In this document: positions 23,711 to 36,063 of the stretch, piece after piece
Numbering within the stretch: the stretch's first letter is position 1
Layout: the number at the start of each line of letters is the position of its first letter
Assembly: GCF_016808335.1 (NCBI RefSeq)
Contig: NC_053146.1
Span: forward strand, 37,940,470-38,004,469
Direction of reading: 5' to 3'
Length of the DNA: 64,000 nt
Source: Panicum virgatum
Taxonomy: Eukaryota > Streptophyta > Magnoliopsida > Poales > Poaceae
Program-made: the position numbers and the translations under genes
Notes under the pieces: generated by a model
What the model saw: the letters and a program-made list of their open reading frames with translations, nothing else
Database searches by the model: none
Told to the model about the DNA's origin: nothing

Positions 23711-24483
23711 AGATTGGTAAGGTCAAGGAAGAGAGAAAAACCCCACTATTTAAGGTTCTATCTTATTTAGACAACACTGCCCAGGCATCACTGCTGCTAA
23801 CTCCAAATAGGTATTACATAAATCCGAAAAAAGGGAATTATAGCATAACTCTTCTGCCTCGTCCGAGAGATTCTCAAATTCTCCTGTACTATCTGTAGGC
23901 CAGGGTGTCACATCCCTACCCCCTTATAGATACCGACGTCCTCGTCGGTGAATCCCTGGATATCACATCCTCTTCGCACTATCCTTCTTCTCAACAAGTA
24001 TGACAGGAGAAACCCAAGGCATGATAAGGTAGAGGGAAACAGAGTGTATGGTTTTATCCCCAACGATCTAACTCATTTTTATTACTTAATTCAGGTTGAA
24101 CTTAAGGGTCGATTTACATGAGCAAGTTTAACTACTATGCTATGCAATCAACCAAAGATCCAAATCAAACATTTAGCATAACCACAAGCATTCAAAAGTT
24201 CACACTTTAGTCGAGTTTATCACGCGACTCGACTAACACAACGCATCGCAAAACGGTCTATCGTGCTGAGGTCAGGGAATCCTAGACTGAAAAGGGTCGG
24301 TGAGATACTTCAAGGCCAAAGCTACGGAAACTAATTATATAGAGAAAAATCAAGGTAAGACGAGTAAAAATCTTAGAATTCAAGGAGTATAATAGCAAAA
24401 TAGTTTCAGCAGACAAGGCTTAGAGAGAAGAAGACCTAAAACTCGACCAGTTCTATCTAGGCTTTCGTCCTACAGTCGATATA
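23711..24483 (-). other. E1 leader with a fossil purine-tract/LTR junction
   Basis: No gene seen. At 23949-23901 on the minus strand there is a hairpin (ACCGACG-4-CGTCGGT, 23932-23949), a purine run TAAGGGGGTAGGGA, and then TGTGACACCCTG. This repeats the hairpin / purine tract / LTR-start order seen at the true 3' junctions of E1 and E2. Confidence 0.55.
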
Positions 24484-24495
24484 GCTCTGATACCA
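24484..24495 (-). promoter_or_regulatory. E1 primer binding site (tRNA-iMet)
   Basis: TGGTATCAGAGC on the minus strand, three bases after the LTR end, is the complement of the 3' end of plant initiator tRNA-Met. It fixes the polarity of E1. Confidence 0.9.
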
Positions 24496-24498
24496 CTC

Positions 24499-26802
24499 TG
24501 TAACACCCGGTTTACAAAAGGACATAAACCGAGCAATCATATACGTGCCAGGATCAAGTCACACGTATATACAATAGAATGAACAGTATATCACAGCACA
24601 TATCACGTAAAAAGATATAATAAAGCAAGTACGAATGTTATTTATTACATTAATGACAAAATGTCTGATACAAAGTATGCGGAAGCGTAAAACAAGTACG
24701 GAACTCTCGGAAGCTGGGCGCCACAGGGACGTCGACTGAGAGACGACCGCCTAGAAGTCCTCGTACTCCTGGTAGCTCTGGGTGAACTCCTCCGTGTCGC
24801 CGGGAACTGAGCAGCAGTAGGGTATCCCCAAAGAGAACAAAAGGAAAAGAGTAGAGTAGGCAAGAGTGAGTACACAATTTGTACTCAACAAGTATAACAC
24901 AAACTATGAGGCTCTAAGGTTGGCTGACTTAACTACAATAGCTTTTAATCTTCGCAAAATTTTATTAAAGCTATTTACTACTAGGAAAGTGGCTATAGGC
25001 ATACTGTATAAAGTGGCTAGGAAAGTCCTTATAGGCATACAGTACTAAAATGCAGTATGAAAATGTATTTAAAAGTGATAGGTGATGTTCATGTTATACT
25101 TGCCTTCCTCAAAGTTCTCCTACTGCTCAAACTGCTGTGAAGACGGTGGCTGCTCCGGGTACTGGTACTCCTTCGAAGGATCAACGTCTACTCATGATCA
25201 CAACGCCAAAACAAGTCCAACACATACACATACATGCAAATAAAGGCAAACACTAAGAAACAATACAACAATACATAAAAACTACAAACAAAACTGAGCT
25301 AGAACTATTCTATGAATTACAACGATCACGTGGACATAAAGAATACCTAAAATGGAGCTAGAATGCGAAATCTAGGATTAAAACAATATCTAGGGGCTAA
25401 ACTATAAGAAAAACAGAGTTTCCAGGGGTTTCTGCAAAACCCAGGGACCTATACGTAATTAATGGGTAGATCTAGGGGCTAACATGCAAAACTACAGGGG
25501 CTGGACCGCGGGTTCTATTTTTATAAAGCTCAGGGTCTAAGCGTTAAAAACAGGGCCTCTCTGTAATTACTTTTGAACTAACGTGGACCGCGGGTTGATT
25601 TCAAAGAAACCCGAGGACTCTTTAGCAAAAAGGCCAGCGAACCGGTATGCGGGATCTAATCCTGGACGTCCAAAACTGATCGGGCAGCTCGGGTGTGCTG
25701 CGCGCAGAGCGGCGGCGGGACTCGCAGGGGTTGGAGATCCCGCGGCGGCGCGGCACGGGACTCGCCGGAGCTCGGCGTTCTAGGCTGTCCTGGCTCAAAT
25801 TCGGCTGGGTTTGGGTCAGAGAGGATCTACACGTGACGCGTGATCCACCTGGGCACTAAGCTGGGCTCGGGGAGGCTCTGGAAGGCGGATGCAACGGCGA
25901 GGGCGCAACTGCACGGCGAGGCTCGACGGCGCGTGCTCGTGCACTCAGATCTGGGCTCGAGTTTGGGGCGCAACAAGGGCCGTAGGTGTGTGCAAGGCCA
26001 AAGCTAGCCTAAGCAAGGCCCACGTGAGGCGGGGTAGTGTTGCAGCGGGTACGCCACGGCGGGGCTGCACGACGTGCGGCGGTGGAGCACCGGCAACCGG
26101 TGTTCCTGCCCCTAGGAGGACCTACGTGCCAGAACAACGGGCGCAAAAGATAGGTGAGGCTGGGGTGTGGCTCACCGAGGCTCGAATTCGAGCGGCGTTG
26201 ATGTGCAGGGCCGGCGACGTCGAGACTGTGCGGCGGTAGCGGGGATGGAGCTCGTGGAGGGGGCGCTGCAGAGATCTTCCAGGCTCTTGGATCCCACAGA
26301 TCAATGCGGGGTCGTGCTGCGGAGGTGCAGAGGGGGTCAAACAAGCCAGAGTTACACCAGCGGCGGAAAATGGCGGCGGCGGTGGAACTTTCCCGAGATG
26401 CACTCCGGGTACAATTCCGGCGAAGCAGAGGTTGGGATCGGGGACAGAGGGCTCGGGAAGGTCCCTGGGCACGAGGCGAAGCTGCGGCGCGACTCGGGGG
26501 AGGCTGCGGTGTGGCGGGGAGGCGAGGCCATGGCGGCGCGGGGCTCTACTCCAGCGCGGAGGTCGCGGGGTTGGTACTGGGGTGCAGAGGTGGCGGCTGC
26601 GGGATGTGAGGAGGGCGCAGAGGGGAGGCCGGGCGTTTAAAGGAGGCGGCCAGGATCTCGGCGTGCGCTCCCGGGAAGGAAGGCCGGTGGAAATCTCGGC
26701 CGGGAATCTCGGCTTGGCTGTTGCGTGAGCGGAGGGCTGGGAGGAGGGAGACGGTGCTGACGTGTGGGCCAGGCTTGTCAGCGGAGGGCGACGCGCGTGT
26801 TG
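24499..26802 (-). repeat. E1 5' LTR, main part (deleted, split by E2)
   Basis: Starts TGTAACACCC at 24499 and is interrupted by E2 at 26803; the remaining 463 bp are at 40775-41237. Total is about 2767 bp against 3527 bp for the partner LTR. The shortfall is one deletion near 24980, where ~750 bp present at ~16275-17050 are missing. A 27-bp filler resembling the adjacent downstream sequence lies at the junction. Confidence 0.9.
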
Positions 26803-29800
26803 TGTGACACCTCTGGTGTCAGTTTAACCAAAACCAGTCAATTAACATAACTTCACACACAAATGAGCTAAGAAAACTTAAACAAGAACCCTATATCTAG
26901 TTTTTGCAAACTTGTGTGTAAATGTATGAGTGCATGTGTTTGAGTGCAATAAGCTTGAAAAACAATGTTTGGTACACTTTTAAAACTTGACATGAGTGGT
27001 AATAACACACTAAAGTACACCTTTCATAATGATCTATAAACTTTCTATGCAAATCAAATCCAAACTGGAAAGCCCTCAAATGCAAAAATCAATGGAACCA
27101 TTATTTGATTTATGAAGAGCTACTAGTTTAAACAAAATAAAAATTTGAACAAAAGGTTAAACATTCCTTTAGCACATAATAATAATAAATATTTATACAA
27201 AACAATAATGCATACTTGTATATGAGTATGTGTGGATATAAAACTTGTAGAACTCTCATGCTCAATTTGTCACAACAATTTAGTATAAAGACACACTCAT
27301 ATTTTTGGGGCACATAGTTTAATTTAAAAATACTTTTGCTATCTCAAAATTTAAACATTCAAATAAACAATAGTTCTATTTCTAGTGTTAAGGGAGTTAA
27401 AATAACTTCAAACCAATGCAAAGAAGCCTATGAAAATGAATAACAATATTCACCATGTCATGTTAAACAAAAGTTTAGTTGAAGCCTAGGAGTAAAAGTG
27501 CCAAAATTCACATGAAATGATAAGTACTTTAGATGGCAGTTTTTGAAATAATTAAATAACTCTCAAACCACTGCTCTAATGAAAAAGTGCATAACATGAA
27601 AGTTGTAGATCTTGAAAAACTGAGCAAAAGTGGTATTCAACACTTTTTCATTTGAGGCCCAGAAGAGGGAGACAATTTGAAATTATAGAACTGAGTTTTG
27701 AACTTTGGATTATTTACGAGACTGCCACTGCCAGCACACCTTTCTCCTCACACGCCGTCCGTACTCCGGCGACGGCAAACCGCCCCGGGAACGGCCGTAA
27801 GGGCCTGCGCGCCCCTGGTTTTGCTCGGAACCGCGTCGCCCTGGCTCGTCCTCCGCTTGCCACGCTCCCATGGTTACCTGGACGGCCGCCACGACGCCCG
27901 CCATGCGCCACACCGCCCAAACGGCGTCGCCGCTCGCCGTCGACTGCCTCCGCCCCCGGCCCGGCCGAATCAACCTCCCCCGGATGGCGCACTGCACTCC
28001 CAGGAGCGCCCTCCCTCTCCTTCACCGCCTATAAAATGACCTCAAGCCCCCTCGCGCGCCCAGACCACATCCACCGCGGCCATTGGCGCCGGCGAGCTAA
28101 GCTCGTCACGGACTGGCCGCCCCAGCCCCACATTGCCCAGACCGGCAACACCACCACCCTCCCAGACCTCTACCGAAGCTCTACGACCCGGCCGCCCAGC
28201 CCTACGGCCAGCAAAGCGCTGCCGCGTCGGAGCAGACCCTCCGCCGTCCGCCCCTCGCCGTGGAGAGCCCAGCTCCAACCACCTCCGCTCCTCCCACGAC
28301 CACCCAAGGGTAGCTCTCGAGCCCCTCTCCATTTTCCCCCACTTTCCCCTCGCCGCCGGCCATCCCCATCGCCGGGAACCGCCGCACAAACCCTCCCCTG
28401 TTCTGTGAGTTCCGCCAGGGACCCCAAGTTAAAAGAAACGAAACTTCCAGGGGTCAAACTGCAAAATGTGATTAAACTTCAAAACAGTGAACTTCAAAAA
28501 TGCCTAGAAAATTGTATAAAAATCAGAAAATGGAAACTAAAATGTTTTGGAATCCTTGGAAAAAGATCTGCAAGTTTTGTTACATGCACATGTTCATAAT
28601 CTGCCTACATTTAAATCTACGAAAATGATTAGATTAAATGGGCTATGTTTGTTCTAGGTGTTGCGCTCTGTAACCATAGCTGGTTTTTTGGCTAGGTGAT
28701 GTCTTGCAATGTTTCTAGTACCTGGTAAAAATTTAAATGACTTGTGACACAATTAACTAGGTCAAAATTCCAAGATTCCTAAATCTACTAGTATTGCTCA
28801 TGTATTAATGCTGGTAGAAATAATGAGGTTCTATGTATGAAACTTTTTCCTTGTATTCATGTCACTAAAAACTTACTTTTACGAAAGTTTGAGAAATTTT
28901 AGATCAGTCTAACTATATATTTGATTTAATGATTGTTAAGTAAGCTTTAATTATGATAAATAGTTACTTTACTTAGAAAAATCTAATAATATTGGTGGAA
29001 CTCTCTTTTAGTCATATATTTATGTACGTAAAGTTTGAGATTCATGTGATGAACAGAACTGTAGATGTAAAATATGCATGTTATATCATGTTTAGTTTTG
29101 CTATTTTTGTTCTAGAAGAAATCTGTCATATCTAGTCTTCATCTTTTGATATGTTACTAGTTAGAATGAGAACTAGCTATGGTAAAAGTTTCACATACAT
29201 TACTGGTCATATTAAAGTCCAAATGAATATGCATGTTCATATCTAGTTTAATGCATGAGTAATTCATATTCTAGAAATAATGCCTGAAAATTTTACTGAA
29301 GCATGTCTAGTCCATGTCTAGGCTTTGGTAAAATTTTGACAACCATATCGCTAGTATAACTCTCTGTAGAATTAACCTTATTTAATAGCTTGCTAAATTT
29401 GTTCATTTTGTCACCTCTGATGTATAAGTATATAAAATCTGGAAAAATTACGGTACTGAGTAGATGCTTTTTAGATGCTCTCGTAAAATTTGTAGCACCA
29501 GAACCCATGTCAAACTTTCTGTACAAAAAAGTGAAGCAACTAGAGTAATCTACTTACATGCTTTGTTATGGTTTATTGCTTTATGATTAGATGCTGAAAA
29601 CTATACCATAGATGCTAGAGTACCTGATCTGTGCTACTTAAATTTTTCATCACTAGCTCATGAGTAGATTTGTTGTAATGAATAGTAAAAGCATGCTATG
29701 TTTTAATGATAAAAATGAAAACCAAACCACGCAGCTTTTTTATGAAGTAAAGTGAATTTAAAAACTACTCTATAAACGATTGCCCAGAAAATAAAGTTAA

Positions 29801-31505
29801 CTAAGACCACCACAACAGACACATGCTATACTGGACTACAACTTTATAGTGAAGGAAAGAAATATGTTTATATCATGTTGTAACAATATCATTTCTGCAT
29901 GCATATAGAAACGGTAAATCTACTCGACGGTGATTACGAATTGGTGCCCGCGAATACTACCACTCCCGAGAGTGTCTCTCTTAATATTATTGACTTGAAT
30001 CAAGACCCGAACCAATGTTCGGAAGAGCCCAAGGCTACTTTTGAACAGTGCCCAAGAAGGCAAGCCCCGGTGCATAATCCCATTATTTTACACATTATAT
30101 TCATCTTACTATTTGTATATGTTGTAATAATTTTTATTATGCATTTACGTTTTCTAGGAGTTGATCGAAAATCTTAGGTGCATGATCCCTAGGTACCTAT
30201 GTTTGTTATCCGGATCTTTTTCTCGACTAGTTGCCCCGCTAACTAGGTACGGTAAAAGTCGAGAGGTTTCCTGCCTTTCGCGAGATTATAGGAGTTGACT
30301 GACTTTAATTCCTGCTGAAATATAAGGACAATGGGCGGGGTTGTGTAGTTGTGATACCCCGCTGGTGTAGTCAAAAATAGTTAAGGTCGCGGTGTGTGGC
30401 TCATTTTGTTAAGCGTTTGAAAGTACTAGCCACATGCCGAGAAATATGGTAATCGGTAAGGTTAAGTACCTGATTGGACCAGCGAGTGGAACGATCTCGC
30501 ACCCTCTTGTTAGAAGTAGGTTTTATTTTTGTCCGGACGTACGGGTGCAGACACGTCGGGCTCTGTAGTCGGGGAGGGTGTGCCGGATCCACGGACTGGA
30601 AAGAAAGGGGAACTGTAGCGTGGGCGGGAGCGAAGTCGATCCCCATGCGTGTGGTCTAGGTTCCCCTGGCCAGGTTGAAATTCGATTTGGAATCGTCCGC
30701 CTCTCACGGCATGAGATTGCTTACCGTTTTCAGTCACACAGAGTAACAAGTGGAACATGATGATGATAATACTGCTGGATGATTAAAATGATTGATCTAC
30801 CATGTTTGTGTAGAGATAGATGCAAACTTAGAATGGTTAATCCAACTGGAAGATGGCTAAATAAAATCTGAAAATAAGGATCAACATTTAGTGGCGTTTT
30901 TGGCAAAACAAACCCCAGCAACCAAAAAGCCTTGCATGTCTAGTTATCGGACTATGTTATATCCGGTGACGGGTCAGTCTTGCTGAGTATTAGTATACTC
31001 AGCCTTGCTTGTGGCACTGTTTTTCAGGTACTAACTTCGAAAATCTGTTTGCAAGTCTTACTTGGCCGTGTACCTTGCCTCCGGACTGGTCTGTTGAGTG
31101 GGATGGTCCTTCAGCTGGTGCTGACCACCCTCCTGCTGAGTGACGTGTTCCATATGGGCTTTATCGATACGTCATTTCCTTTCGTTAGATGTTTTATTGC
31201 TTCCGCTGAGACTATGACACTTGAATAATTTGTGTAGTTTGGAATTTTGTAATACTTTACTACTCTGAACATGGTTTGTAATAAATTTCTCTTCCGCTGC
31301 AATCACTCTGAGATGTATGAAATGTCCTGTTTTGTAATCTCTGAGCTCACCTTCGTGTGAGTGTTGTCTGCTGATCTTGGAATAGCGTGGCTTTTATCGA
31401 GGCTTCACTCGAGGAACTACCGGTGAGTGCCAAATTTGGGTCAGAGTTGCTTAGCAACAAAGATCAGTGCACCTGGGCCCAGTAGTTTTGGGTGGTTCCG
31501 CCACA
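26803..31505 (+). repeat. E2 5' LTR
   Basis: Begins TGTGACACCTCTGG and ends TTCCGCCACA. An AT-rich 5' third is followed by a TATA box (TATAAAA, 28030-28036), a GC-rich block (27.7-28.4 kb), an AT-rich intron-like stretch and a conserved 3' part. Long frames in the GC-rich block look like chance. A 92-codon frame at 29899-30177 is open here but has a TAG in the other LTR. Confidence 0.93.
28030..28036 (+). promoter_or_regulatory. E2 LTR TATA box
   Basis: TATAAAA within the CCGCCTATAAAATGACC context. The matching position in the 3' LTR (37295-37301) reads TATCAAA. It would place transcription start near the middle of the GC-rich block and leave an unusually long R-U5 of about 3.4 kb. Confidence 0.5.
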
Positions 31506-31507
31506 GC

Positions 31508-31519
31508 TGACATCAGAGC
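31508..31519 (+). promoter_or_regulatory. E2 primer binding site (tRNA-iMet, imperfect)
   Basis: TGACATCAGAGC, two bases after the 5' LTR, differs at two positions from the canonical TGGTATCAGAGC. Confidence 0.7.
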
Positions 31520-33705
31520 TCGCAGACAGCCTACCAGAGATGACAGCCTCGGTTCTCAAAACAACAAATTAAAACTTGACTTCAAAACTACTAAAGTTTT
31601 TGAAAGAGTTTAGGACCTCCAAGGACAAGTCTAGAACGTAAAGCCTTAGGGGATCTTATGGGTATAATCAGGTGGCTTATATTGTATGGCTAACTTCCAG
31701 CACATTACTTTTTAGTATTTAAATTCTGTAATTTAAATTCTGCAACTACATCGTCGCCACGGAGGTTTGCTTACTCAGTCAGCTGAGGGAGTCTGACCTT
31801 CCCGTCGGTGATGCGAGCCGAACGCTAGAGCTAGAGCAGTGGCCTACTTGAGCTGCTGCCCATATACCAACTCCGGTTGATTATATGGGGAGTAATGGTT
31901 CGAAGTTGGAATTCAATTCCCCGTCGAAGACGGTACTCAGTCAATACGTTGTTTCGATAACGTATGCTTAATGTTGTCCATACGGCGGTAATTGTATGGA
32001 TGCCGGTTCTATAGTGATCGGTAATGTATGTGAACGCTTTCGTGAGTGCTGGCACGGAAGGTTCAATTTTATATATTGTCAATGTTCTGCAGGTACGCTA
32101 ACTCGAAATCGATTCCTAGGCTAGATATCTATATTGAGTAGCTATATAGCGAGAGACGTATTATGTATGCCACCGAAGCTAACCACGTAAGTCCAAGGTT
32201 ACTTGGCAATTCTTTTCTTTGGTGAGGACGATTAAGATCTGCATTCATCCTCAAATCATCAGCAAAGAAACTTTTGAAAGAAATCGTAATCAAAAAGGTT
32301 AAAACACAATCTCAAGGATCATCTAGACAGTCTGCAAATTCTGGAAAATTTGGCTTTCTCGAATTTTAAGATATGAAGATTTTCTCAAATCAAGTTGGGT
32401 CAGTAAGATAAAATGAAGCTACCTAAATCACCAAACTACTGTAAAATTTGAGAATTTTTGAAGACTCCTAGCTTGATGTTTTTGAACTTAGATCGATCCT
32501 CTGTAAAACTGTCAGTTTTGAGCAGTCTGTACAAACTCAATTTTTCGACCTATTTCAGTTGCTCAAATGAAAACTAGTACAATATGAAAGTTGTAGATAA
32601 CTTAATGATGAACTTACCATAAAAATTAGAATTATCTTGGTCAATTGGTTTGGTAGATATGGTCAAATTACTCTTTCTCTGGACAATCTATTTTCTGGTT
32701 TGACATCACTTCAAAACCTTGAGGATTTCACCTTGTTAGGATCTGAACTGGCCTTAGTGTTGAATAGATGAAGTGTTCATCATTATCTTAGGCATCTTCT
32801 GTAATATTTTGAGATTTTTTAACCAAGTAGATTGTCCTTGGTGAAGAAAACACTAGCTCTCGGTTCGCTGAATTTTCTGGACATACAGTAAGGAAAACTT
32901 TTAAGGAAAATACCATCATAAGGTTTTAATTAGACTTAGTCTTGGCTAGAAAAGTTGTGCACAATGATATTAGGAATTCCCTAGAAAAATTTCAAAAATT
33001 TTTGGACCCCTCAATTTAGAGTGATGAAACTCTAAACTTGCTTCCGGTACAATTGAACTCTCATTGTCTAGTTTATACCCTAGGGATTATTGCTGAAATT
33101 TTCACCCTTGTAGATGACTCTTCTTAGCTGTGAGTTGAATAACAAAGTGGTCACAAAATTTCATGACCTAAATTCTCAGAAATTTTCAGCTTCTTAATAT
33201 TAGTATACTCCAAGTTATAGGCAAAACACTATTGCCCGGCCTGCTGAAAACAGCCAGAACAGAGAAGCAAAGACCGAATATTTCAACCATCTTAACCATT
33301 GTTTTAGCCTTGGAGTTGAATACAAAAGTTGTTCCAAATTTCCTAAGCTACATGCCTACAAAATTTCAACTTCATTAGATGTATATAGTCGGAGTTATGG
33401 CCTAAATACAGAGACTCTATTCAGAAAACCAGAGGTGTAGTAATGGACAATTTCGACCATCTTACTCTTCGAATTAGCCTCTGAGTTGACTACCAAAGAT
33501 GTAGCACGTGAAATTATCTAGTTGCTGTCAAAATTTCAGAAAGTTTTGATGAACCAAAAGAATGTTACAAATTTCTTTGTAACGACTAACGCTGCACAAA
33601 CTAGTTACACAGCATTTGTTGTGTTCTATTGTGTTGCACACTTGTTCATTGCATCTTGGAAGCTATACGAATCATATCGCTGATACTTGAACTCATATAT
33701 TTTAG
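31520..33705 (+). repeat. E2 leader with ~175-185-bp periodic repeats
   Basis: No gene seen. From about 32590 a diverged module recurs at roughly 32600, 32770, 32945, 33130, 33312 and 33490. Each module has GAGTTGAATA-like sequence, AAAGTTGT, an AAAATTTCA run and GAGTTATGGCC-like sequence. The same type recurs after gag. Confidence 0.55.
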
Positions 33706-34413
33706 ATGGTGAGAGCAACCCATAGTACTCTAGATAATTTTGGTGCCAGTGGTAGCGGATCGCAACCACCACCACCCGGCCTTGAGGAATTACTTGCCAC
33801 CCAAAATGAGTTGCTTCGACAACTTGTTCAGGGACAGCAAGCGATTTCTCATTTTCTGCAGCAACAACACTTTCAACTAGATGGGCACAAGGTCCACCAA
33901 TCTCCAGTTGCAGACTATCAAGAGCTCCATGAAGAGACACAAGAAATAAAGGATGTTCACTCGGACTCCCTAATGCCGCCATCACAACTTCCGATGAAAC
34001 TTAAGGATGACCAAGTAAAGTGTCTGACCCCCAAGCATGGCTCAAGCAATATGGACTTGACTGGATGGGAAATTACATGCACAAAATTCGTTCCCCGTGG
34101 TAAAAGGCAAACCCGCAATGCTATTGCTGCCAACACAATCCTAAGAGCAAGAACTCGCTCGCCTGTCCATGAAACCATGGACCCAGCTAGGTGCACTATA
34201 CCCGAGAATGGTTCAGTAGATATGCTAGATATGACATCCTCACAATGCAAACAGCACAGTGGTCCGAGTGAGACGAACTGTTGTTTCATCTGTAGAAGTC
34301 CTACCCACTTCACTCGAAGATGCCCTCAAGCCACACAGCAAAATCAGGACCAAGGTTCTAGCCAAACAAATAAAAGCATGCGCAAAAGATTGCGGGATGA
34401 GCGCAAGAAATAG
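33706..34413 (+). CDS. E2 gag-like protein with zinc knuckle
   Basis: A 235-codon open frame starting MVRATHSTLDNFG. Residues 20-50 (PPPPGLEELLATQNELLRQL) resemble the proline/coiled-coil start of grass Del/Tekay gags. The middle is charged and unrecognised. A CCHC knuckle, CFICRSPTHFTRRC, lies at about residues 196-209, followed by a basic tail (KSMRKRLRDERKK). It would bind the element's RNA. It is shorter than a full gag because the capsid core is missing. The frame is uninterrupted, so a truncated protein is possible. No pol follows; mobility would need a partner element. Confidence 0.7.
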   Translation: MVRATHSTLDNFGASGSGSQPPPPGLEELLATQNELLRQLVQGQQAISHFLQQQHFQLDGHKVHQSPVADYQELHEETQEIKDVHSDSLMPPSQLPMKLKDDQVKCLTPKHGSSNMDLTGWEITCTKFVPRGKRQTRNAIAANTILRARTRSPVHETMDPARCTIPENGSVDMLDMTSSQCKQHSGPSETNCCFICRSPTHFTRRCPQATQQNQDQGSSQTNKSMRKRLRDERKK

Positions 34414-36027
34414 GCTGATCAGGTCGAACAAGGAAGGATCAATTTCACCACTCTTGAAGAAATTCATGATGGTACCCGTCATACCTTCCCTATTCCAACT
34501 CACCTGGCTCTCTAGTTAGCATATCAAGGATGAGTAATGTGTTGATTTGATTTCTAAATTCAGGTCAACAGAAATATAAAGAACTTGCATAACTTTCTTG
34601 GTCAGTACACTGCATTGGAACATGTGCAATGCATGCCCACACACATACTCAGCACACTTGTGTGTACCACATTATGTGCATAAACCATGTGTATCATCAC
34701 ACCATGAACCGCACATCCACTAGCTTACCTCAGGACAAATGCACCAATCCGTGTGCATATTTCTTAGGAGTATGGGTCGTTGTATCCGTATATTACATCG
34801 ACACAAATTTATCTCCCATGGGTGCTTTAACTCATTTAACCACATATCTGCATTGCCACATTTCACAGATATGTTGGTATTTCCACAATACGTCACGACT
34901 TTGAACAATGGTGCATCTCTCTCAAAACAAGTACCAACTATTAAATAAAATCATCTTGAGCAAGAATGTCTTGAGAAAAGTTTGCTTCTGCCGAAGAATA
35001 AGATCTCCATACTAAAATGCTGTCAGATATAAGTGGACCGGCAGGTACAGAAGAGAAACCCAAATTTTTAGACCTGATCAACTACCTCAAAATAAGTTGA
35101 GCCTGTGGAACCAAATGTATTAAAACAAATCTCCTTACTTATATAAAACTTTGAAAATTTTTAGAGAAGTGTAACCCACAAAATTCAGTCTTTTGGTAAA
35201 CCCCTATGATCCTGTCAACTTCTAGCAGTCTGGCCACATGAATTTTTCTACCCACATAAAAGCTTTTCCTGAGAAAACGTTCAACATGAATGTTGTGTCT
35301 AACTGAGTCTAGAAGCTACTGAAAAATTTTTAGAATTTTTAGTCATTTTATTTGGTACTTATAGTCAAAATACGAGCCCTCTGTTCAGTCTGAAATCTGG
35401 GTCAACCTTTAGGCAAACACTTAATGATTTGACTATCTTAAGCTCTGTTTCTTAGTTGGAGTTGACTAGAGGAAATGATCATCATTATCTTAGGCACCCC
35501 CAGTAAAAATTTGATAATTTTTAGACCTTGGATTCCTCAGTTATGATCAATTCTATCAACTACCCAGAATCTGTCCTGAGAAAATCGTCAAGCACAAGCT
35601 CTTCTAAATAATGGAGAAGCCTAAATGTTTTACTACAATAAGGATATAATTTTATCGTTCGAATCTCCATAGTGGATAAAATGAATCATGATCTCTGAAA
35701 ACCAATTCTTGATAGGTCATCTCTCTCCAAAGCTTTGCAATCACTTGGGTATTAACGAAATATATCAAGACCCTAGGCAAAATTTCTCGCTAAATATATC
35801 TCATAATGCTATACCAAAGACCACTAAATATTTGGACCAGACTTGATAATCAGGAAAAATAACCAACAAAGATAATACTAGAAAATCTTAAAGCTACCCA
35901 CTCTAGCCAAATGAGTTATTTGGATAAAAAGAAGAAAATCTTTGCAACTCAAAGCCGGTAATAATGTCTACCTTCTGGTTTCACCAACCAAAGGCACACA
36001 CACTGTCCACACTTAGTTTATTCACCT
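34414..36027 (+). other. E2 3' internal non-coding region
   Basis: No gene recognised. Diverged modules of the leader type recur (for example at 35289 and 35465, spacing 176 bp, sharing ATCATTATCTTAGGCA with the leader copy near 32780). The part 34560-34950 is unassigned, with CACACA-rich sequence. Confidence 0.5.
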
Positions 36028-36063
36028 GAATCTCGGGACGAGATTCTTTTTAAGGGGGTAGGC
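36028..36063 (+). promoter_or_regulatory. E2 polypurine tract and pol C-terminal remnant
   Basis: GAATCTCGGGACGAGATTC (36028-36046), identical to the E1 motif, then TTTTAAGGGGGTAGGC and the 3' LTR. In frame it can read NLGTRFFLRG, the tip of a lost polyprotein. Confidence 0.75.

Noticed and set aside
15797..24498. Reading E1 and its LTRs as plus-strand elements from the TGTAACACCCGG end
   Set aside because: The tRNA-iMet site follows that LTR end only on the minus strand, and the purine tract and gag are also on the minus strand.
22883..24498. A complete pol gene in E1
   Set aside because: The internal region is 1.6 kb and shows only gag-like sequence and the final pol codons.
27652..28599. 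315-codon frame in the E2 5' LTR (325 codons in the 3' LTR)
   Set aside because: It overlaps the LTR promoter and a GC-rich block, diverges at its end between the two copies, and is Pro/Arg/Ser low complexity. It is explained by base composition and young LTR identity.
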